Assembly (NCBI GenBank): GCA_018895675.1
Contig: JAHIOG010000612.1
Location: 1 to 9,559, forward strand
Direction: 5' to 3'
Length of the DNA stretch: 9,559 nucleotides
From: a bacterium
Lineage (GTDB): Bacteria > Fidelibacterota > UBA2242
This document shows positions 1 to 6,075 of this stretch, one piece after another. Both the position numbers and the translations under genes were made by a program. Within the stretch, counting starts at the first letter, position 1, and every line of letters begins with the position of its first letter. The notes beneath the pieces were generated by a model, which did no database searches, was not told the origin of the DNA, and was given only the letters and a program-made list of their open reading frames with translations.

Positions 1-95
1 CAAGTATCTGATTTGATTTTAATAATGATCATTTATCATGCAAAAAACTTTTAAAAAAAAACAAGAAAATGACTAGTAAGGGACTAATTATCCAT

Positions 96-226
96 AACCA
101 CGAAGTCACAAACTTTGTAAAATGCCAAAATTAGAGTAAAATTTAGTTTAAAAAATAAAACTTAGTATTAGTAATACATTTCTTTATAACCATAATAATC
201 TTAGGGACTTAGTGTCTTTGTGTCAA
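96..226. repeat. Degenerate inverted-repeat pair in AT-rich intergenic DNA
   Basis: The left edge up to 264 contains no convincing gene. It is very AT-rich. Two G/C-containing islands stand out: AACCACGAAGTCACAAAC at 96-113 and GGGACTTAGTGTCTTTGTG at 204-222. The second reads on the opposite strand as CACAAAGACACTAAGTCCC, which resembles the first imperfectly, so the two look like the arms of a decayed inverted element of about 130 bp. AGGGACT also occurs near 80 and 203 as a short direct repeat. This is a visual match only. I saw no clear terminator for the minus-strand gene that ends at 265. Confidence 0.3.
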
Positions 227-264
227 TTATAATGACTATGTTTTTTATCAATGTTAATAATATT

Positions 265-942
265 TTAGGCAAGAAGGGAAGTGAGCTCTGAAAAACTCGA
301 AAAGATGTAATCGGGCTGTTGTTTTATTAGAGATTTTTCGGATCGCATACCGTAGGTGACAGCACATGTGATCATTCCGGCTGCTTTTCCGGCGATAATA
401 TCCTTTTCACTATCGCCGACCATCAAGCATTGTTGAGGATCGATGTTGAATTGTTGAGCAATATATGACAGGGGATAAGGATCCGGTTTTTTCAGTTCCG
501 CCGAATCGCCGCCAAGAATAAGCTTGAAATACTTGTCAAGTTTAAAATGATGCATGATTTCGTTCACATATACAACGGCTTTATTTGAAATCACAGCTAA
601 TTGTAACCCGGCAATTCGATTTAAAGTATCTACAACTCCCGGATAAGGGAGCGTTGTATCCAGTACATGCTGAGCGTAATATTTCCGGTAAATTTTATCT
701 GCTTCAGAGAGTAAGTCATGCTCGATTGTGTGGTTTTCATTATTATAAATTGATTTACCTAAAGCCCTTTTAACCAACATGCGAATCCCGTCGCCGACAA
801 ATGAATTACTCTGGTTCAATGTAATCGGATCGTATCCAAGATGTTTTAATGTAAGGTTTATCGAAGTGGCGATATCCCGGCTTGAATCAACCAGAGTGCC
901 ATCGAGGTCGAAAAGAATTGCCTGAAATTTGGATTTAGTCAT
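265..942 (-). CDS. gph: HAD-superfamily hydrolase, phosphoglycolate phosphatase-like
   Basis: This 225-residue protein has the full set of haloacid dehalogenase motifs. Motif I is FDLDGTLVDS near residues 9-18, with both catalytic aspartates. Motif II is the serine in LAVISNKA. The motif III lysine lies in ELKKPDPYP. Motif IV is MVGDSEKDIIAGKAAGM. The residues between motifs I and II form a helical cap (C1 type), as in Gph/PGMB-like phosphatases, and the length matches the family. Such enzymes hydrolyse 2-phosphoglycolate or related small phosphate monoesters in the cytoplasm. The exact substrate cannot be read from the sequence, so the gene symbol is tentative. The frame is open to 984, but the ATG at 942 puts the DLDGT motif at the usual distance from the N-terminus. 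No strong Shine-Dalgarno sequence supports either start. The gene is divergent from the transporter gene at 1150. Confidence 0.88.
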   Translation of the reverse strand: MTKSKFQAILFDLDGTLVDSSRDIATSINLTLKHLGYDPITLNQSNSFVGDGIRMLVKRALGKSIYNNENHTIEHDLLSEADKIYRKYYAQHVLDTTLPYPGVVDTLNRIAGLQLAVISNKAVVYVNEIMHHFKLDKYFKLILGGDSAELKKPDPYPLSYIAQQFNIDPQQCLMVGDSEKDIIAGKAAGMITCAVTYGMRSEKSLIKQQPDYIFSSFSELTSLLA

Positions 943-1149
943 TGCTCTAATATACGTCCTGCATTGAATTATCCCTATTATCAATAGCAGTTATATTTGT
1001 GTTGATGTTGTTTATGAATATTTTACTGTGAGAATATTTTTTAGGTTGAAAAAATTTTTATTTTTGGAAATTGTTTTGTATCATTGGCAATTGTTAAACT
1101 TAAATTATTTAAGCAGTATTGATAGCAATTTGAAGAATTAGGGAGAACG
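943..1149. promoter_or_regulatory. Divergent intergenic promoter region
   Basis: This AT-rich stretch of about 207 bp separates the divergent phosphatase and AbgT-type genes, so it must contain promoters for both. A possible -35 box, TTGGCA, lies near 1084-1089 for the rightward gene, but I see no convincing -10 box at 16-18 bp. A good Shine-Dalgarno sequence, AGGGAG (1140-1145), precedes the transporter start. No operator palindrome is obvious beyond a short CAATTG. Confidence 0.35.
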
Positions 1150-2739
1150 ATGATGAATAAAAAATCGGCAGCATCACCCGATCAGGAAAGTAAATGTTTT
1201 ATTAAATGCCTTTTTAAGCGTAAAAAGGATCCCGATAAACGGCCATTCAGCCTGCGGGCACTGGATGGGATTGAACTGGTTGGTAATAAGTTACCCCATC
1301 CAGCGACATTATTTGCAATCTTCGCCTTGGTGACGCTCATTTTATCATATCTCATTCAGCGTTCCGGAATGGTCGCAATTCACCCCGGAACCGGTGAAAA
1401 TATCCGTGCTATTAATTTACTTAGCGCCGATGGTTTTCGGTTTATCTTTTCCAGCGCCACTGATAACTTTGTAAAATTTCCACCGTTAGGAATAGTTATT
1501 GTTGCCATGATCGGTGTCGGTGTGGCTGAGGGTTCGGGATTAATTACTGCGGCGCTTAGGCATATGGTCACTACCGCACCGGGACGTCTTATTACTGCAG
1601 CAGTTGTGGCTGCCGGTGTTCTATCACACCTTGCTTCCAGTGCCGGATATGTTATCCTGATTCCCCTGGGTGCGATGGTTTTTGCCGCTTTTAAACGTCA
1701 TCCCCTGGCTGGTTTAGCCGCGGCTTTTTGTGGAGTATCGGCAGGATTTGGCGCAAACTTTTTAATCGGAACTATCGATCCCATTTTGGCGGGTCTTTCG
1801 GAATCTGCCGCTAATATTATTGATCCTGCTATGAAACTTAGTCCGGCGATAAACGTCTATTTTATGATGACTTCGGCAATTATGGTTACAATTATCGGTA
1901 CCTGGATCACCGAGAAGTTTGTGGAACCAAGGCTTGGTGAATACAAAGGCAAACTGGAAGATTTCGATAAAATCGAACCTAAAGAGAAGCTTGGTTTAAT
2001 CTGGGCTGGCGTTGCTTGCCTGGTCACGATCGCCGTATTCTTGCTTTTGACCCTGCCTCAAAATGCCCTGTTGAGAGACCCGGTGACAAACTCGCTGCTC
2101 AATTCGCCCTTCATGTCCGGATTGATTACCGCTATCCTGATTTTCTTTTTTATTCCCGGCATAGTTTATGGTATTGTCGTTGGCACGATTAGAAATGACA
2201 AGGATGCGGTAAAGCACATGACCAATTCCATGAGAGGCCTGAGCGGTTATATCGTACTGGTTTTCTTCGCAGCCCAGTTTGTTTACTATTTCAAGCAGAG
2301 TAATATTGGTGTACTGCTCGCTATAAAGGGTGCGGAATTGCTTAAGTCTATTGGATTTACAGGGATCGGACTTCTGATTGCTTTTGTGATTGTATCAGCA
2401 TTTATTAACATGTTTATGGGAAGCGCTTCCGCGAAATGGGCTATCATGGCGCCGATTTTTGTTCCTATGTTTATGCTGCTCGGGTATCATCCTGCCGTTA
2501 CCCAGGCTGCCTTTCGTATTGGAGATTCCGTGACGAATGTAATCACGCCGATGATGAGCTATTTTGCGCTCATTGTGGCTTTTGCCCAGAAGTATGATGA
2601 AAAGGCGGGTATCGGTACCATTATCGCCACGATGCTGCCCTATACGATATTCCTGACCATTGCCTGGATAATACTTTTGGCTATCTGGATGTTGTTAGGA
2701 TTGCCCATCGGAGTCGGTGCGCCGCTTTATTTGCCCTGA
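1150..2739 (+). CDS. AbgT-family transporter (p-aminobenzoyl-glutamate type)
   Basis: This 529-residue polytopic inner-membrane protein belongs to the AbgT family, whose members (E. coli AbgT, Neisseria MtrF, Alcanivorax YdaH) import p-aminobenzoyl-glutamate or export folate-pathway compounds such as sulfonamides. About 45 charged cytoplasmic residues come first. The first membrane segment lies near 52-71 and is preceded by NKLPHPATLF. Family signatures follow: GVGVAEGSGLITAALR near 122-137, a conserved stretch SSAGYVILIPLGAMVF followed by GFGANFLIGTIDPILAG, and near 415-455 the re-entrant region FMGSASAKWAIMAPIFVPM followed by GDSVTNVITPMMSYFAL. The length is typical (about 500-530). Two ATGs are adjacent, and AGGGAG (1140-1145) lies 7 nt from the second (1153) but only 4 nt from the first, so translation may start at 1153. 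The direction and true substrate are unknown. No abgA or abgB hydrolase subunit genes are nearby. The gene may be co-transcribed with the methyltransferase gene downstream. Confidence 0.93.
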   Translation: MMNKKSAASPDQESKCFIKCLFKRKKDPDKRPFSLRALDGIELVGNKLPHPATLFAIFALVTLILSYLIQRSGMVAIHPGTGENIRAINLLSADGFRFIFSSATDNFVKFPPLGIVIVAMIGVGVAEGSGLITAALRHMVTTAPGRLITAAVVAAGVLSHLASSAGYVILIPLGAMVFAAFKRHPLAGLAAAFCGVSAGFGANFLIGTIDPILAGLSESAANIIDPAMKLSPAINVYFMMTSAIMVTIIGTWITEKFVEPRLGEYKGKLEDFDKIEPKEKLGLIWAGVACLVTIAVFLLLTLPQNALLRDPVTNSLLNSPFMSGLITAILIFFFIPGIVYGIVVGTIRNDKDAVKHMTNSMRGLSGYIVLVFFAAQFVYYFKQSNIGVLLAIKGAELLKSIGFTGIGLLIAFVIVSAFINMFMGSASAKWAIMAPIFVPMFMLLGYHPAVTQAAFRIGDSVTNVITPMMSYFALIVAFAQKYDEKAGIGTIIATMLPYTIFLTIAWIILLAIWMLLGLPIGVGAPLYLP

Positions 2740-2813
2740 TTATATCTGTAACTATTGATTATTATAAAGATGATACCCTGCGATAATATCCTGATGGCAA
2801 ATTGAGAGATAAT

Positions 2814-3356
2814 ATGCATAAAAAAGTCTATCAGGGCTCAGCTGACCGCCTACGTAGAGCCGAACGGCTTGAAATCCTGCAGGTTGACTGCGTCGTTGAC
2901 CTGTGTTTGAAAGACAGGGATATCCATTCTGTGCTGGATGCCGGCACCGGCAGCGGTGTTTTTGCAGAGGCTTTTCATCAGCGAGGTTTGAAAATAGCCG
3001 GGATTGACATAAATCCGCTGATGATCGAAGCTGCCAGGCAGCATGTTCCTGATGGTGAATTCAAGACAGGGGAGTTGGAGCAGCTGCCTTATGGCGTAAA
3101 TAGCTTTGACTTGGTCTTTTATGCTCATGCTCTGCATGAAGCCGACAGCCTGGAAAAAGCCTTGAGCGAGGCGAAGAGAGTTACTACCAAATATGTTGCA
3201 GCTCTGGAATGGCAATTTAAGATCACAAAACACGGACCGCCGCTCTGGCATCGCATCAAAGTAGGGCGCCTGCGAAGAGTTGCGAAGAAATTGGGATTCA
3301 TCAATGTGGATGTAAAGTCGATAGGGCGTCAGAACCTTTTCCTGCTGACAATTTAG
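2814..3356 (+). CDS. Class I SAM-dependent methyltransferase (UbiE/Methyltransf_11-like)
   Basis: This 180-residue protein has a Rossmann-like SAM-binding fold. Motif I is VLDAGTGSGVF near residues 41-51. Next comes the acidic strand GIDINPLMIEAARQ, then GELEQLPYGVNSFDLVFYAHALHE, where the S-F-D-L-V segment and HALHE resemble motif II and post-motif sequences of UbiE-like enzymes. The tail EWQFKITKHGPPLWHRIKVGRLRRVAKKLGF is a form I associate with small, unassigned Methyltransf_11 proteins. No substrate-binding domain is present, so the acceptor is unknown. The ATG at 2814 is preceded by GAGAG (2804-2808) at 5 nt spacing. An in-frame TTG at 2802 is less likely. The gene starts 74 bp after the AbgT-type gene with no terminator between them, so an operon is plausible. 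Confidence 0.82.
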   Translation: MHKKVYQGSADRLRRAERLEILQVDCVVDLCLKDRDIHSVLDAGTGSGVFAEAFHQRGLKIAGIDINPLMIEAARQHVPDGEFKTGELEQLPYGVNSFDLVFYAHALHEADSLEKALSEAKRVTTKYVAALEWQFKITKHGPPLWHRIKVGRLRRVAKKLGFINVDVKSIGRQNLFLLTI

Positions 3357-3399
3357 TCCACCTAATTACTTATAAATTTTCAATTTGGCGGTTTTCGAC

Positions 3400-3417
3400 A
3401 AGGTAAAAACCTTTTTT
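3400..3417 (+). terminator. Weak intrinsic terminator after the methyltransferase gene
   Basis: AAGGT (3400-3404) and ACCTT (3409-3413) can pair around an AAAA loop, and the run of T continues to 3417. The stem is only 5 bp, so it is weak. It sits 44 bp after the methyltransferase stop. The stronger hairpin at 3517-3548 may do most of the work. Confidence 0.4.
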
Positions 3418-3516
3418 ATCCTGCTCAGTCGGATTGAATCAGCTGATCTCAGGTAAAAATGATTCTTAACAAGTTCACATATATGGTGAATTGCCATAAA
3501 GTGGTCTATTTGAGAC

Positions 3517-3548
3517 AAAAAAAGCCCCGTAACGATACGAGGCTTTTT
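3517..3548. terminator. Bidirectional intrinsic terminator
   Basis: AAAAAGCC (3519-3526) pairs with GGCTTTTT (3541-3548). After one C-A mismatch, CGTA (3528-3531) pairs with TACG (3536-3539) around the loop ACGA. The plus strand ends in five T. The minus strand ends in seven T, read as A at 3517-3523. It therefore works in both directions and separates the convergent methyltransferase and RNA-binding protein genes. Confidence 0.85.
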
Positions 3549-3570
3549 ATGAAAATGATTATAGGGATTT

Positions 3571-3885
3571 CTACCAACGATTGCGTTGACCGCCACCCCG
3601 GCTGCCACCGCCGTTTCTTTGAAATCCGCCTCCACGGTTTTCACGGGGTTTAGCTTCATTAACGATTAATGAGCGGCCTTCCAGCTCTGTACCATTGACT
3701 TCCTCGATCGCTTTTAATGCTTCTGCTTTGGTTGGCATTTCAATAAATCCAAAACCGCGAAGGTCTCTGGTATATTGGTCTTTGATTAATTTAATATCAG
3801 CGACAACACCATGTTTTTCAAACAGACTGCGAACTGCATCTTCACTTGTGTTTTTGGGTAGATTACCCACGTAGATATTCAACAT
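3571..3885 (-). CDS. RRM-domain RNA-binding protein with Gly/Arg-rich tail
   Basis: This 104-residue protein is a single RNA recognition motif followed by a short basic, glycine-rich tail. RNP2 is IYVGNL at residues 4-9. RNP1 is RGFGFIEM near 43-50 and carries the aromatic residues that stack on RNA bases. The RRM ends near residue 80 (SLIVNEAKPRENR), and the last 20 or so residues are GGG, R, Q and N repeats. This is the layout of bacterial cold-inducible RRM proteins such as cyanobacterial Rbp and their relatives in other phyla. A cytoplasmic role in binding RNA, possibly as a chaperone, follows from the family. The start is firm: ATG at 3885 has AAAGGAG (3889-3895) just upstream. The gene has its own leader and a strong terminator, so it is monocistronic. 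Confidence 0.95.
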   Translation of the reverse strand: MLNIYVGNLPKNTSEDAVRSLFEKHGVVADIKLIKDQYTRDLRGFGFIEMPTKAEALKAIEEVNGTELEGRSLIVNEAKPRENRGGGFQRNGGGSRGGGQRNRW

Positions 3886-3957
3886 TGACTCCTTTGATTA
3901 CTTAAAATCATTCTATTTATTTAATTAACATTGCGAAAACGACCTACCAGTCCTGCT

Positions 3958-3986
3958 TAACTATTTAAGTTATTACAATTGGTCAA
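3958..3986 (-). promoter_or_regulatory. Possible promoter of the RRM protein gene
   Basis: Reading the minus strand, TTGACC (3986-3981) matches 5 of 6 bases of a -35 box and is followed after 17 nt by TAGTTA (3963-3958), a poor -10 box. If it is used, the transcript would have a leader of about 70 nt, which is common for cold-inducible RNA-binding protein genes. I saw no other feature in the 3886-4160 interval, which is AT-rich. Confidence 0.3.
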
Positions 3987-4160
3987 GTTTGTGGCAGTCG
4001 AATTCAAATCTTTTAAAAGTAAGCTATTAATTCGGATAAACCAAACGTTTTTTTTAATAATTTCATTTATTTTGGTACAAAGGTCGCTTATAATTTGTCG
4101 TAAGGTTCTTAAAATCTTCCAGGTCTATACATTCAAGGAAAAATACAGGATTTGGTAGAT

Positions 4161-4529
4161 TTATTGATGACCGGAAAAGGGCTGGTCATAAAGAACCGTA
4201 AGCTGTGTCCGCCACTCACCTTCAATCGGCATTGCTTTACCAGTGTTCCGGTCGATGATCACAAAAGTCACATCGGCATCGGCGATTAATTTATCAGATC
4301 CGATTAAGCACATTTCATGCCGGAATACAGCGCTTTTATTACCTATATGAGAAATAGCCGTGCGAATCTCCAGAGTGTCGCCCAATTGAGCATAATTCCG
4401 ATAATTGATGTTAGTATTAACGACCGCAAATCCGAATCCTTCATCATGCTTGTCCGGGAAATCGAAATATTCCTCTTTAATTGTCCAGCGAGCTTCTTCC
4501 AGAAACTCCAGGTAGCGGGTATTGTTGAC
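4161..4529 (-). pseudogene. 4HBT-type acyl-CoA thioesterase, 5' end missing
   Basis: On the minus strand a continuous frame gives a hot-dog-fold thioesterase of the YbgC/4HBT_2 type. It runs VNNTRYLEFLEEARW, then EEYFDFPDKHDEGFGFAVVN, then INYRNYAQLGDTLEIRT, and ends near HEMCLIGSDKLIADADVTFVI and a short tail. These match the family's central helix and the following strands. The enzyme class hydrolyses acyl-CoA thioesters in the cytoplasm. The canonical N-terminus (about 15-20 residues with D-x-x-G-H-V-N-N) is the problem. The frame stays open upstream to a TGA near 4637 but contains no ATG, GTG or TTG there. The first in-frame start-like codon is a TTG at 4385, inside the domain. The frame does read D-R-T-G-L-V-N-N across 4521-4544, so the true boundary is uncertain. 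I regard it as 5'-truncated, though a noncanonical start or a sequencing error is possible. Confidence 0.68.
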
Positions 4530-4622
4530 AAGACCGGTTCGATCCCTTTCGACAAGACAATGAAGATGATGAACTGGGCGATGGACGAGATTGATAAGAT
4601 AATGGCAAAGAAGGGTATCTAA
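4524..4622 (+). pseudogene. 3' remnant of an unrecognised gene
   Basis: The plus-strand frame ending in TAA at 4620-4622 encodes a tail that looks like real protein: VDKTGSIPFDKTMKMMNWAM followed by DEIDKIMAKKGI. It is a charged amphipathic helix rich in K, M, D and I. Upstream of about 4524 the same frame is antisense to well-conserved thioesterase sequence and has the bland look of a shadow. The opposite strand of this tail reads as a His/Cys/Leu-rich string, typical of an antisense shadow of a K/M/D-rich gene. I infer about 32 C-terminal residues of a lost gene that once diverged from the thioesterase. I do not recognise the family. Confidence 0.45.
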
Positions 4623-4687
4623 ACCAATCTGAATTATTCAAATTATACTAAGGGCAGACTTGGCAAGGTTTGAAAACCGGATTATAT

Positions 4688-4745
4688 CTGTCAGGTTTAC
4701 AGGATTGATCTAATCTGAAGGAGAAAAATTTAATAAACCTGACAG
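4688..4745. repeat. 11-bp inverted repeat, TCAGGT family
   Basis: CTGTCAGGTTT at 4688-4698 is the exact reverse complement of AAACCTGACAG at 4735-4745, with 36 bp between the arms. The spacing and the lack of a T tract argue against a terminator. It shares the core TCAGGT/ACCTGA with the hairpin at 4852-4873, which suggests a dispersed palindromic family. Confidence 0.65.
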
Positions 4746-4851
4746 GTGTAAAGGTGTAATAAGGTGTTGGTGTATCCTTATTTGACCACCAGACATTTTT
4801 TCACTCTACTAAAATCACCAGCATCAATTCTATATAAATAAATTATAGTTT

Positions 4852-4873
4852 CGTCAGGTCCTCAGACCTGACG
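4852..4873. repeat. Perfect 9-bp hairpin, TCAGGT family
   Basis: CGTCAGGTC (4852-4860) pairs perfectly with GACCTGACG (4865-4873) around a CTCA loop. No T run follows on either strand, so it is unlikely to be an intrinsic terminator. The GTCAGGT core recurs in the 4688-4745 repeat. Confidence 0.65.
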
Positions 4874-4973
4874 CAACTGAAACAGTAGAAAAAAATAAGA
4901 ACAGGATATTAATTATATTTCCGATAACGTCCTAATTGTCTTGAACGAATAAATTTTTCAAAAATTTTATATC

Positions 4974-5002
4974 TTGAATTTTACTTTCTTGTTGTGTACT
5001 AT
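4974..5002 (+). promoter_or_regulatory. Possible sigma70-like promoter of sixA
   Basis: TTGAAT (4974-4979) and TACTAT (4997-5002) are separated by 17 bp and each matches 4 of 6 consensus bases. This would place the transcription start about 30 nt before the ATG at 5041. AT-rich DNA yields such matches by chance. Confidence 0.35.
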
Positions 5003-5040
5003 TGAATGAGGAAAGTAGGATAATTAGATGGAGAAGTAAT

Positions 5041-5457
5041 ATGGCACTTTTTCTCGTCCAACATGGTAAGAGTTTACCAAAAGATAAAGACCCTGAAAGG
5101 GGTCTTTCGGAAAAAGGAATATCAGACACAAAACGCATAGCAAATATTGCAAAGGAGTACGGAATTCACATATCAATAATTAAACATAGCGGAAAGAAAA
5201 GGGCTCAACAGACTGCTGAAATATTTGCATCCGCATTAAAGCCCGAAAAAGGAATTCAAGGGAGTAGTGGATTAAATCCTTTGGATGATGTTAAAGTGTT
5301 TGCTGATACCTTAAATAGTAAAATCAATCTAATGCTTGTAGGTCATCTACCTTTTATGGAAAAACTTACTTCATACCTGATAACGGGGTCTGTTGAAAAG
5401 CCTGTGATTAAATTCCAGAATAGTGGTATTGTATGTTTAGGGGGTGTGATAATATAA
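5041..5457 (+). CDS. sixA: SixA-like phosphohistidine phosphatase, truncated by an insertion
   Basis: This 138-residue open frame begins MALFLVQHGKSLPKDKDPER, a histidine phosphatase start of SixA type. His8 in QHG would be the phosphate-accepting histidine, and glutamine replaces the usual arginine of RHG. GLSEKGISDTKRIANIA and IKHSGKKRAQQTAEIFA follow, with the phosphate-pocket arginine in the latter. LMLVGHLPFMEKL supplies the second catalytic histidine. SixA proteins remove phosphate from histidine of phosphorelay (HPt) or PTS proteins in the cytoplasm. The ATG at 5041 has GGAG (5030-5033) 7 nt upstream. The frame is open from 5002, but that N-terminal extension does not fit the family. 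After GIVCL (codon TTA 5437-5439) the frame enters a mobile element and stops after GGVII. The normal last 20 residues lie at 5988-6047. The truncated product keeps all catalytic residues but loses its final strand. Confidence 0.88.
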   Translation: MALFLVQHGKSLPKDKDPERGLSEKGISDTKRIANIAKEYGIHISIIKHSGKKRAQQTAEIFASALKPEKGIQGSSGLNPLDDVKVFADTLNSKINLMLVGHLPFMEKLTSYLITGSVEKPVIKFQNSGIVCLGGVII

Positions 5458-5984
5458 CCTTTAGGGGGTGTGTCGAAGACATCCCTCTGGGAAGAAGAAA
5501 TAAAATGGATTTTTGTATTATTCTAAGTTCAATAAAAATATTATGAATATGATTCTGTAAATGGTAATTAGTTTTTTCTCACCCCCTGAACATGTTTAAA
5601 ATTGTAAGTTCATCCCGAAGTTTCAGCAATTTTTTAAGTATAGTTTTTTTAACAATTTTTATCATAAAATGAGGTTCTCCTCTCAGAGTGTCTTTTATGA
5701 ACAGTCTATTTTATTATGGCGATAATGATATTCTAAATTTAGACAAAATCGCAAAATTTTGTAAATATCTCATGTTTATTAAATTTGTTACCGCCATTAT
5801 TTATTATACCTTATTTAGGAGTATTCTTCTCGCTATTCAACATTCATTCACGGTTATTAATCTAATTTACTACGGTGGTAAAATTGCTGAAGTTTCGGGA
5901 CAAAATGATAAATTACTATTGCCAGATCATACGATTCGTCTGAACGGGTCTCCGAGAATGACAACTTTATTCTATCACACCCCC
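5440..5984. mobile_element. MITE-like or decayed IS element, 545 bp, inserted in sixA
   Basis: The element is bounded by perfect 12-bp terminal inverted repeats, GGGGGTGTGATA (5440-5451) and TATCACACCCCC (5973-5984). It is flanked by a TTA target duplication (5437-5439 and 5985-5987). Deleting it with one TTA joins V-C-L to D-K-D in frame and restores the SixA C-terminus, which fixes both boundaries. The interior is AT-rich. It has a pair of 21-nt inverted arms (5613-5633 and 5880-5900, 19 of 21 complementary) and a tandem copy of TTTAGGGGGTGTG at 5460-5472. No transposase is recognisable. A GGG-starting end with a TNA-type target resembles parts of the IS5 family, but that assignment is inference. 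A frame at 5688-6050 runs through the element into the sixA tail and I regard it as non-coding. Confidence 0.85.
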
Positions 5985-6050
5985 TTAGATAAAGATCCCG
6001 ACAGTAGTTCCTGGTTTATTAAATGGACATTCATGCCTAAGATAGAATAG
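5985..6050 (+). pseudogene. sixA: 3' fragment of sixA beyond the insertion
   Basis: From the second TTA this frame reads LDKDPDSSSW then FIKWTFMPKIE and stops at TAG (6048-6050). That is the usual acidic turn and final strand of SixA-like proteins, and it joins in frame to residue 133 of the upstream part, giving a 153-residue protein. It has no start of its own and lies 25 bp before the next gene. Confidence 0.85.
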
Positions 6051-6075
6051 ACACAACAGGAAAAATATATAGTAT

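Larger units (their letters stand above)
4623..5040. other. Non-coding interval with REP-like repeats
   Basis: No gene is supported here. The interval holds an 11-bp inverted repeat (4688-4745), a 9-bp-arm hairpin (4852-4873), a run of degenerate GGTGT units around 4745-4775, and a candidate promoter for the phosphatase gene at 5041. A further stretch, AGACTTGGCAAGGTTTGAAA near 4656-4675, looks like half of a palindromic repeat. The composition is AT-rich throughout. Confidence 0.6.

Noticed and set aside
2850..3251. 133-codon minus-strand open frame
   Set aside because: It lies opposite the methyltransferase gene, which has clear SAM motifs. The minus frame has none.
4317..4523. Plus-strand frame upstream of the 3' remnant
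   Set aside because: This part is antisense to clearly conserved thioesterase sequence. Only the section after about 4524 looks like real protein.
4745..4775. GGTGT-rich short tandem units
   Set aside because: The units vary in length and sequence and are too few to call a tandem repeat or iteron origin.
5688..6050. 120-codon plus-strand open frame
   Set aside because: It starts inside the mobile element and runs through its right terminal repeat into the sixA tail. The first 99 codons have no recognisable domain and look like AT-rich chance sequence, so it is a chimeric frame.
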